This document shows positions 25,619 through 33,568 of a DNA stretch of 64,000 bases, piece after piece. The stretch's first letter is position 1, and each line of letters begins with the position of its first letter. The notes beneath the pieces were generated by a model that saw only the letters and a program-made list of their open reading frames with translations, searched no databases and was not told the DNA's origin. The stretch covers positions 1-64,000 of the forward strand of contig NZ_BNGS01000014.1 in the NCBI RefSeq assembly GCF_014905555.1, given 5' to 3'. Origin of the DNA: Streptomyces sp. Y2F8-2. GTDB taxonomy: Bacteria; Actinomycetota; Actinomycetes; Streptomycetales; Streptomycetaceae. The position numbers and the translations under genes are program-made.

Positions 25619-25707
25619 GCGTCAGCTGCGGAATCGGCCGGGGGTCCGGGGGTCGCCCCCCGGGACAGCACAGTCTCAACACCACGCAGGAGGCCGGTCG
25701 ATGAGCG
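25589..25707. repeat. 86-bp tandem unit with 33-bp identical ends at the tldD-tldE junction
   Basis: Positions 25589-25621 and 25675-25707 are identical over 33 bases and contain the tldD stop, ribosome site and ATG in the first copy, and the tldE ribosome site and ATG in the second. Between them lies a 53-base GC-rich segment containing CCGGGGG-tcg-CCCCCCGG, resembling a common Streptomyces intergenic palindrome. The first copy's ATG (25615, overlapping the tldD TGA) opens a 29-codon ORF, MSVSCGIG...LNTTQEAGR, whose last nine residues repeat the TldD C-terminus. Confidence 0.85.
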
Positions 25708-27095
25708 CCCGTACGAACAAGCCGCACGAGATCGTCGAGCGTGCTCTCGAGCTGTCCCGCGCGGACGGGTGTGTCGTCATCGCCGACGAGCACTCCACCG
25801 CCAATCTGCGGTGGGCGGGCAACGCGCTGACCACCAACGGTGTCACGCGCGGGCGCACCCTCACCGTCGTCGCGACCGTCGACGGCAAGGAGGGCACGGC
25901 CTCAGGTGTCGTCTCCCGCTCGGCGGTCACCGCGGACGAGCTGGAGCCGCTGGTCCGGGCCGCGGAGGCCGCCGCGCGCGGCGCCGGGCCGGCCGAGGAT
26001 GCACAGCCGCTGGTCACGGGCGTCGCCGAGTCGCCGGACTTCACGGACGCGCCCGCCGAGACCTCCTCCGCCGTCTTCACGGACTTCGCGCCGGCACTCG
26101 GCGAGTCGTTCGCCCGAGCCCGTGCGGGCGGGCGCGAGCTGTACGGCTTCGCCAACCACGAACTCGTGTCGACGTACCTGGGTACGTCCACCGGGCTGCG
26201 CCTGCGCCACGACCAGCCCAACGGCACGCTGGAGCTGAACGCGAAGTCCCCGGACCGTACCCGTTCGGCATGGGCGGGGCGTTCGACCCGCGACTTCAAG
26301 GACGTCGACCCGGCGGCGCTGGACGCGGAGCTGGCCCGGCGTCTGGCGTGGGCGGAGCGCAGGATCGAGCTGCCCGCGGGCCGCTACGAGACGCTGCTGC
26401 CCCCGACGGCGGTCGCGGACCTGCTGATCTACCAGCTGTGGTCGGCGTCGGCCCGGGACGCGGCCGAGGGCCGTACGGTCTTCAGCAAGCCCGGCGGCGG
26501 CACCCGCATCGGCGAGAAGCTCTCCGAGCTGCCGCTGACCCTGCGCAGCGATCCGAACGAGCCCGGGCTGGAGACACCGCCCTTCGTGGTCGCGCACGCC
26601 TCAGGCGACGACATGTCGGTGTTCGACAACGGGCTGCCGGTGCAGGCCACCGAGTGGATCGGCGACGGCGAGCTGAAGCATCTGACGACCACCCGGCACA
26701 CGGCGGCCCTGACCGGTCTGCCGCTCGCGCCCGCGATCGGGAACCTGATCCTGGACGGGGGCTCCGACCGCTCCCTGGAGGAGATGGTCTCCGACACCGA
26801 GCGCGGGCTGCTGCTGACCTGCCTGTGGTACATCCGTGAGGTCGATCCGGCGACCCTGCTGCTCACCGGCCTGACCCGGGACGGCGTCTACCTGGTCGAG
26901 AACGGCGAGGTCGTCGGCGAGGTCAACAACTTCCGGTTCAACGAGTCCCCGGTCGGCCTGCTGGGCCGGGCCACCGAGGCCGGCCGCACGGAGAAGACCC
27001 TGCCACGCGAGTGGAGCGACTGGTTCACCCGGGCCGCGATGCCGCCGCTTCGGGTGCCGGACTTCAACATGAGCTCGGTCAGCCAGGGCGTGTGA
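25701..27095 (+). CDS. tldE: TldE/PmbA-family metallopeptidase partner
   Basis: A 464-residue protein of the PmbA/TldE family, the non-catalytic partner of TldD; it lacks the HExxxH motif, as expected. Recognisable segments are ELVSTYLGTSTGLRLRHDQP, LPPTAVADLLIY and the C-terminal GEVVGEVNNFRFNESPVGLL. ATG at 25701 with GGAGG ten bases upstream, both inside the second copy of the junction repeat. The ancestral arrangement was probably an ATGA overlap with tldD. Confidence 0.93.
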   Translation: MSARTNKPHEIVERALELSRADGCVVIADEHSTANLRWAGNALTTNGVTRGRTLTVVATVDGKEGTASGVVSRSAVTADELEPLVRAAEAAARGAGPAEDAQPLVTGVAESPDFTDAPAETSSAVFTDFAPALGESFARARAGGRELYGFANHELVSTYLGTSTGLRLRHDQPNGTLELNAKSPDRTRSAWAGRSTRDFKDVDPAALDAELARRLAWAERRIELPAGRYETLLPPTAVADLLIYQLWSASARDAAEGRTVFSKPGGGTRIGEKLSELPLTLRSDPNEPGLETPPFVVAHASGDDMSVFDNGLPVQATEWIGDGELKHLTTTRHTAALTGLPLAPAIGNLILDGGSDRSLEEMVSDTERGLLLTCLWYIREVDPATLLLTGLTRDGVYLVENGEVVGEVNNFRFNESPVGLLGRATEAGRTEKTLPREWSDWFTRAAMPPLRVPDFNMSSVSQGV

Positions 27096-27122
27096 CCCCC
27101 TCCGGCCCGCAGGGCAGGAGGG

Positions 27123-27151
27123 AGGGGCGGTCCCGTCGTGGGCCCGCCCCT
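27123..27151. terminator. Terminator between tldE and the GlsB-like gene
   Basis: AGGGGCGG/CCGCCCCT (27123-27130 with 27144-27151) extended by CCC/GGG after one mismatch, loop GTCGT, then TCG. It separates convergent genes. Confidence 0.65.
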
Positions 27152-27162
27152 TCGCCGTTCCG

Positions 27163-27438
27163 TCATGCCCGCTGTCTGCTGCCCCTGCGTGTCATGTACG
27201 CCATCTCGCCGATGAAGACGAGGAGGACCGCCGCGGCGAGCTGGAGGCCGTGGCGGCCCCAGTCGATGCCCGGGGTGGCGGCGATGCCGATGGCGCGGGC
27301 GACGGCGTTCCCGACGAGGCCGCCGATCGTGCCCAGCAGGGTGGTCAGCCACAGGGGACTGTGCTGCTTGCCCGGCAGGATGAGCTTGGCCAGCAGGCCC
27401 AGCACGAATCCGACGATGATCGCCCACAACCAGCCCAT
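27163..27438 (-). CDS. GlsB/YeaQ/YmgE-family membrane protein
   Basis: A 91-residue protein with three membrane helices and the Gly-rich pattern of the transglycosylase-associated (GlsB/YeaQ/YmgE) family: WLWAIIVGFVLGLLAKLILPG, LLGTIGGLVGNAVARAIG, LQLAAAVLLVFIGEMAYM. These proteins are linked to general stress responses, with unknown mechanism. ATG at 27438 after GAGGAGG. Confidence 0.9.
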   Translation of the reverse strand: MGWLWAIIVGFVLGLLAKLILPGKQHSPLWLTTLLGTIGGLVGNAVARAIGIAATPGIDWGRHGLQLAAAVLLVFIGEMAYMTRRGSRQRA

Positions 27439-27700
27439 GGCTGCCTCCTCGGCTCCTCGCACGGTTGTACGGCTCGACGTGAGACGTGAGCAGTACGCCC
27501 AGTCTCGGACCGCCCGCCGTACGGCGCATGCCGGGATCACCCGTACGCGGGGTGCGCTGCGCGTTCACGCAGGCAGGAGGCGCCCCGGTCTCGATGGCGG
27601 CCGGGGCGCGGCGTAACGTGGTCAGTGTTCGGGCTCGGTCCTGACCGGCTACGGGGCAGGTACGGGCCGGGGAGAGTCCGGGACAGGCGGGTGGTGCAGT

Positions 27701-28102
27701 GTGATGCGGAAGCGGAGCGGCGGTGGCAGCAACGCCCAGGTGTTCCGGATCACGGGCGCCCGGCAGGGGCTCGAGGCGGACGTGCGTGGCCGGCAGCGCC
27801 GTTATGTCGTGTCGATGAGCATCCGCACGGTGTCGGTGATCCTCGCGGCCACCCTGTGGAACGTGGAGCGGCCCGTCGCGATCATCGCGCTGGTGCTCGG
27901 CGCCGTGCTGCCCTACATCGCCGTGGTCATCGCGAACGCCGGGCGTGAGAACGCGCCGTCACTGCCGTCGACGTTCATCAACGTCCCGGTGCGTCCGATG
28001 ATCGCGCCGCCGGCGGCGGACGCCTCGAAGGAATCCGGTCAGGACGACGCCACGGCGGAGCCCGCGGCGGGAGTCCCGAGCGAACCACGGGAGCGGACCT
28101 GA
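27701..28102 (+). CDS. DUF3099 membrane protein
   Basis: A 133-residue actinobacterial DUF3099 protein. The family core RRYVVSMSIRTVSVILAATLW is at about 33-53; two membrane helices (about 40-55 and 59-78) follow a basic N-terminus, and the C-terminal 55 residues form a Pro/Ala/Glu-rich tail. Function unknown. Start GTG at 27701 or ATG at 27704; no strong ribosome site is seen for either. Upstream, 27439-27700 separates it from the divergent GlsB-like gene with no further gene visible. Confidence 0.85.
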   Translation: MMRKRSGGGSNAQVFRITGARQGLEADVRGRQRRYVVSMSIRTVSVILAATLWNVERPVAIIALVLGAVLPYIAVVIANAGRENAPSLPSTFINVPVRPMIAPPAADASKESGQDDATAEPAAGVPSEPRERT

Positions 28103-28247
28103 CGACGACGGATGCCGGGCAAGCGGAATCGCACCCTGCACCAAGCTCAGGAAAAGCTCAGATCAATCATGTTGTTCCGGTGCCAGGTACTGGGTTACCC
28201 ATGACATACTTCGTACGCGCTCCGCATCCCCCGTCGGAGCGACAGAC

Positions 28248-28285
28248 CGACGCCGGGCAGCTCCCCCCGTGGCTGCTCGGCGTCG
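28248..28285 (+). promoter_or_regulatory. Leader hairpin upstream of the Cys/His micro-protein gene
   Basis: CGACGCCGGGCAGC (28248-28261) pairs with GCTGCTCGGCGTCG (28272-28285), 14 bp with one G-U, loop TCCCCCCGTG, followed by CCTTGTTTGCC. It lies 30 bases before the GTG at 28316 and could be an attenuator or a terminator for transcripts from upstream. Confidence 0.45.
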
Positions 28286-28315
28286 CCTTGTTTGCCGTGG
28301 CTGTGAGACGAAGCT

Positions 28316-28534
28316 GTGACTGACGAAACCCCGATCTGCTCCGCCAAGGGCTGCCGCGCCGACGCCGTGTGGGTGCTGGCGTGGAACAACCCGAAGATCC
28401 ACACGCCGGAGCGCCGCAAGACGTGGCTGGCGTGCGAGGAGCACCGGGAGCATCTGTCGCAGTTCCTCGGTGTGCGGGGGTTCCTGAAGGACGTCGTCAA
28501 GCTGGAGGACTGGGAAGCGCCCGAAGGCGCCTGA
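28316..28534 (+). CDS. Conserved Cys/His micro-protein (possible zinc binding)
   Basis: A 72-residue protein: MTDETPICSAKGCRADAVWV opens it, and C8, C13, C40, H43 and H46 are spaced like a zinc-binding site. I recall homologues being labelled acetone carboxylase in Streptomyces, which nothing here supports. GTG at 28316. It is convergent with moaA, 14 bases apart. Function unknown. Confidence 0.75.
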   Translation: MTDETPICSAKGCRADAVWVLAWNNPKIHTPERRKTWLACEEHREHLSQFLGVRGFLKDVVKLEDWEAPEGA

Positions 28535-28548
28535 AGCCCCAGCAGTCC

Positions 28549-29538
28549 CTAACCCCCGATCGCCGACATCGGCCGGTCCGGCTGGACGAACGACGGGTCG
28601 TCCAGGCCGGCGCCCGCCTTCTTGCCCCACATCGCGAGCCGCCAGATGCGGGCGATCTCCTCGTCCGGGGCGCCGGAGCGGAGCGCGCCGCGCAGGTCGG
28701 TCTCCTCGGTGGCGAACAGGCAGGTGCGTATCTGTCCGTCGGCCGTCAGGCGGGTGCGGTCGCAGGCCGCGCAGAACGGGCGGGTGACGGAGGCGATGAC
28801 GCCGACGCGGTGCGGACCGCCGTCGACCAGCCAGCGTTCGGCCGGGGCGGAGCCGCGCTCCTCGGCGCGCTCCGGGGTCAGCTCGAAACGGGTCCGCAGC
28901 GAGGCGAGGATGTCCCCGGCGGTGACCATGCCCTCGCGCTTCCAGCCGTGCTGGGCGTCCAGGGGCATCTGCTCGATGAAGCGCAGCTCGTAGTCGTGCT
29001 CCACCGCCCAGGCGAGCAGGTCCGGGGCCTCGTCGGCGTTCAGCCCCGGCATGAGGACCGCGTTGACCTTGACCGGGGTCAGGCCGGCCTCCCGGGCGGC
29101 CGTCAGGCCGTGGAGGACGTCCTTGTGGCGGTCCCTGCGGGTGAGGGTCTTGAAGACGTCCGGGCGCAGGGTGTCCAGCGAGACGTTCACCCGGTCCAGG
29201 CCCACCGCCTTCAGGGCCGCCGCGGTGCGTCCGAGGCCGATGCCGTTGGTGGTGAGGGACATCTGGGGGCGGGGCCGAAGGGCCGCGACCCGCTCCACGA
29301 TGCCGACCAGACCGGGGCGCAGCAGCGGCTCGCCGCCGGTGAAGCGGACCTCCTCGATGCCCAGTGAGGTGACCGCGATGTCGATCAGCCGGACGATCTC
29401 GTCGTCCGTGAGCAGGTCGGGCTTGGCCAGCCACTGCAGGCCCTCCTCGGGCATGCAGTACGTGCAGCGCAGATTGCACCGGTCGGTCAGCGAGACCCTG
29501 AGGTCGGTGGCCACCCGGCCGTAGGTGTCGATGAGCAC
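28549..29538 (-). CDS. moaA: GTP 3',8-cyclase MoaA
   Basis: A 329-residue radical SAM enzyme that with MoaC converts GTP to cyclic pyranopterin monophosphate, first step of molybdenum cofactor synthesis. The SAM cluster C21-x3-C25-x2-C28 (RCNLRCTYCMPEEG), the second cluster (FCAACDRTRL then TCLF) and the C-terminal double glycine (SAIGG), needed for activation, are all present. GTG at 29538 after GGGAGGGGG. No other moa gene is adjacent. Confidence 0.97.
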   Translation of the reverse strand: MLIDTYGRVATDLRVSLTDRCNLRCTYCMPEEGLQWLAKPDLLTDDEIVRLIDIAVTSLGIEEVRFTGGEPLLRPGLVGIVERVAALRPRPQMSLTTNGIGLGRTAAALKAVGLDRVNVSLDTLRPDVFKTLTRRDRHKDVLHGLTAAREAGLTPVKVNAVLMPGLNADEAPDLLAWAVEHDYELRFIEQMPLDAQHGWKREGMVTAGDILASLRTRFELTPERAEERGSAPAERWLVDGGPHRVGVIASVTRPFCAACDRTRLTADGQIRTCLFATEETDLRGALRSGAPDEEIARIWRLAMWGKKAGAGLDDPSFVQPDRPMSAIGG

Positions 29539-29645
29539 GTGGGCCCCCTCCCTCGTCGCGGATCACCCATTCTCCGTCACCCGCACCATCACCTGCGAGC
29601 CTACGTGACGCCACCGACAACGACAGCGGCGCGTTCCCACGAGGG

Positions 29646-29691
29646 ACGACGCGGCCGCGTCGTAGGACCCTACGATCCTGACGACGCGGCC
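29646..29691 (-). terminator. Hairpin cluster downstream of the acetate-type symporter
   Basis: An 18-bp perfect palindrome ACGACGCGG/CCGCGTCGT (29646-29663) overlaps a second hairpin CGTAG-gacc-CTACG (29661-29674); the ACGACGCGGCC half recurs directly at 29681-29691. Likely transcription end of the DUF485-symporter operon, 20-60 bases past its stop. Confidence 0.5.
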
Positions 29692-29709
29692 GTCGGCGAG
29701 TAGCGGATC

Positions 29710-31329
29710 TCAGTGCGCCCCGGCACCGGTCAGTGACCGCACCTCCAGCTCGGCGTACTTGCCGGCGTCGGGCTCCTCCTTCGACAGCAGGGTGCCGAGC
29801 CAGCCCAGCAGGAAGCCGACCGGGATGGAGATGATGCCCGGGTTGTCCAGCGGGAACCAGTAAAAGTCGACTTTGGGGAACATCGACGTCGGCTTGCCCG
29901 AGACCACCGGCGAGAACAGCACCAGGCCGACGGCGGTGACCAGGCCGCCGTAGATCGACCACAGGGCGCCGGAGGTGGTGAACCGCTTCCAGAACAGGCT
30001 GTAGAGGATCGTCGGCAGGTTGGCGGAGGCGGCGACCGCGAAGGCCAGGGCGACCAGGCCGGCCACGTTCAGGTCACGGGCCAGGGCGCCGAGGACGATG
30101 GACACGGCACCGATGCCGACCGTCGCCCATCGGGCCGCGCCCACCTCCTGCTTCTCGGTGGCGGTGCCCTTCTTGATGACGTTGGCGTAGATGTCGTGCG
30201 CGAACGACGAGGAGGAGGCCAGGGTCAGTCCGGCCACGACCGCGAGGATGGTGGCGAAGGCGACCGCGGAGATGGTGGCCAGCAGGATCGCGCCCCAGCT
30301 GGAGTCCACCCCGCCCAGGTGCAGGGCGAGCAGGGGTGCGGCGGTGTTGCCCGCCTTGTTGGAGGCGATGATCTCGTCCGGTTTGATCAGGGCGGCGGCA
30401 CCGAAGCCGAGGGCGAGCGTCATCAGGTAGAAGGCGCCGATGAGGCCGATCGCCCAGTTCACGGACTTCCGGGCGGCCTTGGCGGTGGGCACGGTGTAGA
30501 AGCGGATCAGGATGTGCGGCAGGCCGGCGGTGCCGAGGACCAGGGCGATGCCGAGCGAGAGGAAGTCCAGCTTGGTGGTGCCGGTGGCGCCGTACTTCAG
30601 GCCGGGCTCCAGGAAGGCGGAACCCTTGCCGCTGTTCTCGGCGGCCTTGCCGAGCAGGTCGGAGATGTTGAAGTGGAACTTCAGCAGCACCAGGAAGGTC
30701 AGCAGCAGAGCGCCCGCGATCAGCAGCACGGCCTTGACCATCTGCACCCAGGTGGTGCCCTTCATGCCGCCGATGGTGACGTACACGATCATCAGCAGGC
30801 CGACCAGGGCGACGATGCCGATCTTGCCGCCGTCGCTGGTGATACCAAGCAGCAGTGAGACGAGGACGCCCGCGCCCGCCATCTGTGCCAGCAGGTAGAA
30901 GATCGACACGACGATCGTGGAGGTGCCGGCGGCTGTGCGCACCGGGCGCTGGCGCATGCGGTAGGCCAGGACGTCGCCCATGGTGTAGCGGCCGGAGTTG
31001 CGCAGTGGTTCGGCGACCAGGAGCAGGGCGACCAGCCAGGCGACCAGGAAGCCGATGGAGTACAGGAAGCCGTCGTAGCCGAAGAGGGCGATGGCGCCCG
31101 CGATGCCGAGGAAGGACGCGGCGGACATGTAGTCGCCGGACACGGCGAGGCCGTTCTGGAAGGCGGTGAACTGCCGTCCGCCCGCGTAGAAGTCGGCGGC
31201 GTTCCTGGTCTGACGGCCCGCCCAGACGGTGATGACGAGGGTCGCGGCGACGAACACCGCGAACAGGGTGATGATCAGCGGCCGGTGCTTGCTCGCCTCA
31301 CCGGCGGCCAGGACGAGTGCGGGGCTCAT
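29710..31329 (-). CDS. Sodium:solute symporter, ActP-like (acetate type)
   Basis: A 539-residue, about thirteen-helix symporter of the SSS family close to ActP cation/acetate symporters. Family motifs: the RQTRNAADFYAGGR opening, SGDYMSAASFLGIAGAIAL, YTMGDVLAYRM and GTAGLPHILIRFYTVP. ATG at 31329 overlaps the DUF485 stop (ATGA); the longer upstream frame is spurious. The DUF485 small membrane protein is the standard partner of ActP. Expected role: uptake of acetate or related short carboxylates. Confidence 0.94.
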   Translation of the reverse strand: MSPALVLAAGEASKHRPLIITLFAVFVAATLVITVWAGRQTRNAADFYAGGRQFTAFQNGLAVSGDYMSAASFLGIAGAIALFGYDGFLYSIGFLVAWLVALLLVAEPLRNSGRYTMGDVLAYRMRQRPVRTAAGTSTIVVSIFYLLAQMAGAGVLVSLLLGITSDGGKIGIVALVGLLMIVYVTIGGMKGTTWVQMVKAVLLIAGALLLTFLVLLKFHFNISDLLGKAAENSGKGSAFLEPGLKYGATGTTKLDFLSLGIALVLGTAGLPHILIRFYTVPTAKAARKSVNWAIGLIGAFYLMTLALGFGAAALIKPDEIIASNKAGNTAAPLLALHLGGVDSSWGAILLATISAVAFATILAVVAGLTLASSSSFAHDIYANVIKKGTATEKQEVGAARWATVGIGAVSIVLGALARDLNVAGLVALAFAVAASANLPTILYSLFWKRFTTSGALWSIYGGLVTAVGLVLFSPVVSGKPTSMFPKVDFYWFPLDNPGIISIPVGFLLGWLGTLLSKEEPDAGKYAELEVRSLTGAGAH

Positions 31330-31682
31330 GCGCGGCCCTCCATCCGGGACTTGATGGCCTCGGCCTTGGGGTCGAGCTTGGCGGCGGCGTGCCGCGCGTA
31401 CCACCAGGCGATCAGGAACGTGGTGAGGAACTGGGCTAGGCCGAGCACCAGGGCGACGTTGACGTTGCCGAAGAGCTTGGTGCCCATGAAATCGCCTGCG
31501 TAGTTCGACAGCAGGACGTAGGCCAGGTACCAGGCGATGAACGCGACAGTCAGCGGGAAGGCGAACGAGCGGTGGGAGCGGCGCAGTTCGGCGAATTCGG
31601 CGCTCTGCTGCACCGCGCCGAACTCCTCGGCGGACGGCAGGACGTGTTCTGTCCTCGAGGGGGGAGGTGCGTCGGTGGCCAC
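31326..31682 (-). CDS. DUF485 membrane protein, symporter partner
   Basis: A 118-residue protein with a polar N-terminus and two membrane helices (about 43-65 and 79-100) in the DUF485 pattern RSHRSFAFPLTVAFIAWYLAYVLLSNYA...LVLGLAQFLTTFLIAWWYARHA. It resembles E. coli YjcH, encoded beside actP. GTG at 31682 is chosen over an in-frame ATG at 31721 because GAGGAG lies at 31687-31692. Four-base overlap with the symporter gene implies coupled translation. Confidence 0.9.
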   Translation of the reverse strand: MATDAPPPSRTEHVLPSAEEFGAVQQSAEFAELRRSHRSFAFPLTVAFIAWYLAYVLLSNYAGDFMGTKLFGNVNVALVLGLAQFLTTFLIAWWYARHAAAKLDPKAEAIKSRMEGRA

Positions 31683-31908
31683 GGTGTCTCCTCGCGTTGC
31701 GGGTGGGGTGACGGCAATCACGTAACCGGTTGCGACCGTAGCGCTCCGGAATGTGATCCGACAGGGGCCCTCGGCCGTGCTCGGGCTCCCTGCCCTGGGT
31801 CACGGCGCCGCGCGGGGGCCGGTTCAACTCGCTTTTTTTCTTTCGCTTGAACTTGTTGCTGCCCGGCCGGGGCGGCGGATAGCTTCACCCTGCACCACTC
31901 GTCATGTA

Positions 31909-31939
31909 CCTGCCGGTCACGTCATCCGTGTCCGGCAGG
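31909..31939 (+). promoter_or_regulatory. Hairpin in the leader of the S8 protease gene
   Basis: CCTGCCGG-t-CACG-tcatc-CGTG-t-CCGGCAGG, 12 paired bases with one T-T mismatch, ending 31 bases before the protease ATG. Could be a terminator for upstream transcription, a stabilising 5' structure or an operator. The rest of 31683-31970 shows only a T-rich patch (31836-31847) and no gene. Confidence 0.45.
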
Positions 31940-31970
31940 TTCACGTTTTCCCGGATGATGTGGAGATCCC

Positions 31971-33500
31971 ATGGTTCATCGCCGTTCGAGACGCCGCCTC
32001 GCCCTCGCCGTACCGGTCGTGCTGTCGCTCACCGCCTCGCTGGGCTTCCTGCCGGGTGCCGCGTCGGCCGCCCCGCGCACCGCCGCCGGCGCGCAGGCCG
32101 CCGAGGGACAGGAACTCGCCTACGTCGTCAACACCCGGACGGACCGTCACACGCTGTCGACGGTGCGGCAGGCGATAGCCGCGGCCGGCGGCACGATCGT
32201 GGTGACCTACGACAAGATCGGCGTCATCGTCGCGCACTCCGCCAATCCGGACTTCGCCCGCACCCTCCGCGCCGTCCGCGGAGTGCAGTCCGCGGGCGCC
32301 ACCCGGACCGCCCCGCTGACGGCCGCCGGCACGACGGACGAGGGCGCCGCGCAGTACCTGACGAAGGCGGAGGCGGCGAAGATCACGAAGTCCTCGGCGA
32401 CCGCGGACGGCAGCGAGCCCCTCGAGGCCGACCAGTGGGACCTGCGGGCGATAGGCGCCGACAAGGCCGCAAAGATCAACCCGGGCAGCCGCAACGTCAC
32501 GGTCGCCGTCATCGACACCGGTGTCGACGACACGCATCCGGACCTCGCTCCCAACTTCTCCGCGGCGCAGTCCGCGAACTGCGTCGGCGGCAAGGCGGAC
32601 ACCACGTACGGCGCCTGGCGGCCGGCGAAGCCCGAGCACTACCACGGCACCCATGTCGCCGGCGAGATCGCGGCGGCCCGCAACGGCATCGGCGTCGCCG
32701 GTGTCGCCCCGAACGTCAAGGTCTCCGCCATCAAGGTGGCCGACCCGGTCAACGAGCTCTTCTACCCCGAGAGCGTCGTCTGCGCGTTCGTGTTCGCCGC
32801 CGACCACGGCGTCGAGATCACGAACAACAGCTACTACGTGGACCCGTGGCTGTACAACTGCATGGACGACCCGGACCAGCGGGCCATCGTCGACGCGGTC
32901 AACCGGGCCCAGCTGTACGCCCAGCGCAAGGGCACCCTCAACGTCGCCTCGGCGGGCAACTCCAACGACGACCTCGACTCCCACGCCCTGGTCGACGATT
33001 CCAGCCCCGACGACTCGACCGCGGCGACCCGCACGGTCGACCCGCACGAGTGCTTCGACGTGCCGACCCAGCTGCCGGGCGTCGTCACGGTCAGCGCCAC
33101 GGGTGTCACCAACGCCAAGTCGTACTACTCCAGTTACGGCGACGGCGTGATCGACGTGGCGGGCCCGGGTGGAGACAAGTACCAGATCCCGGACACGCCG
33201 TCGAAGAACGGGCGCATCCTCTCCACGATGCCGAACGACCAGTACGGCTTCCTGCAGGGCACGTCGATGGCGTCGCCGCACGTCGCGGGCGTGGCCGCAC
33301 TGCTGAAGTCCGCGCACCCGTGGGCGACCCCGGCCCAGCTCCAGGCGCTCCTCAAGGCGCAGGCGGACAACCCGGGCTGCCCGACCGCGCCCTACGACGG
33401 CGACGGCGACGGGGTCGTCGACGCGACCTGCGTGGGCGGCAAGCGCGTGAACGGGTTCTACGGCTTCGGCGTCGTCAACGCCCTGCGCGCGGTGAAGTGA
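31971..33500 (+). CDS. Secreted subtilisin-like serine protease (S8 family)
   Basis: A 509-residue exported protease. Signal peptide about 1-33 (RRSRRRLALAVPVVLSLTASLG...ASA); propeptide of inhibitor-I9 type about 45-125; catalytic domain with D182 (AVIDTGVDDTHPDL), H225 (HGTHVAGEIAA), oxyanion N330 (SAGNSN) and S432 (GTSMASPHVAG). Several cysteines (NCVGG, VCAF, NCMDD, ECFD, GCPT, TCVGG) suggest disulfides in the extracellular enzyme. ATG at 31971 after GGAG. Closed by a terminator at 33505, so monocistronic. Confidence 0.95.
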   Translation: MVHRRSRRRLALAVPVVLSLTASLGFLPGAASAAPRTAAGAQAAEGQELAYVVNTRTDRHTLSTVRQAIAAAGGTIVVTYDKIGVIVAHSANPDFARTLRAVRGVQSAGATRTAPLTAAGTTDEGAAQYLTKAEAAKITKSSATADGSEPLEADQWDLRAIGADKAAKINPGSRNVTVAVIDTGVDDTHPDLAPNFSAAQSANCVGGKADTTYGAWRPAKPEHYHGTHVAGEIAAARNGIGVAGVAPNVKVSAIKVADPVNELFYPESVVCAFVFAADHGVEITNNSYYVDPWLYNCMDDPDQRAIVDAVNRAQLYAQRKGTLNVASAGNSNDDLDSHALVDDSSPDDSTAATRTVDPHECFDVPTQLPGVVTVSATGVTNAKSYYSSYGDGVIDVAGPGGDKYQIPDTPSKNGRILSTMPNDQYGFLQGTSMASPHVAGVAALLKSAHPWATPAQLQALLKAQADNPGCPTAPYDGDGDGVVDATCVGGKRVNGFYGFGVVNALRAVK

Positions 33501-33504
33501 CGTG

Positions 33505-33531
33505 AAGGGGCCGGGTCCTGCCCGGCCCCTT
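33505..33531 (+). terminator. Terminator after the S8 protease gene
   Basis: 11-bp stem AAGGGGCCGGG (33505-33515) with CCCGGCCCCTT (33521-33531), loop TCCTG, followed by CCCCCTGTT; five bases past the stop codon. Confidence 0.85.
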
Positions 33532-33568
33532 CCCCCTGTTGATCCGGTACACCCTGCATAGTGCCCTC

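Noticed and set aside
28316-28534. Annotation as acetone carboxylase
   Set aside because: A 72-residue Cys/His protein cannot be that enzyme; the label I recall for homologues appears to be a database carry-over.
28163-29962. 599-residue minus-strand frame overlapping moaA
   Set aside because: Overlaps moaA in another frame and has Arg/Gly/Pro-rich nonsense composition.
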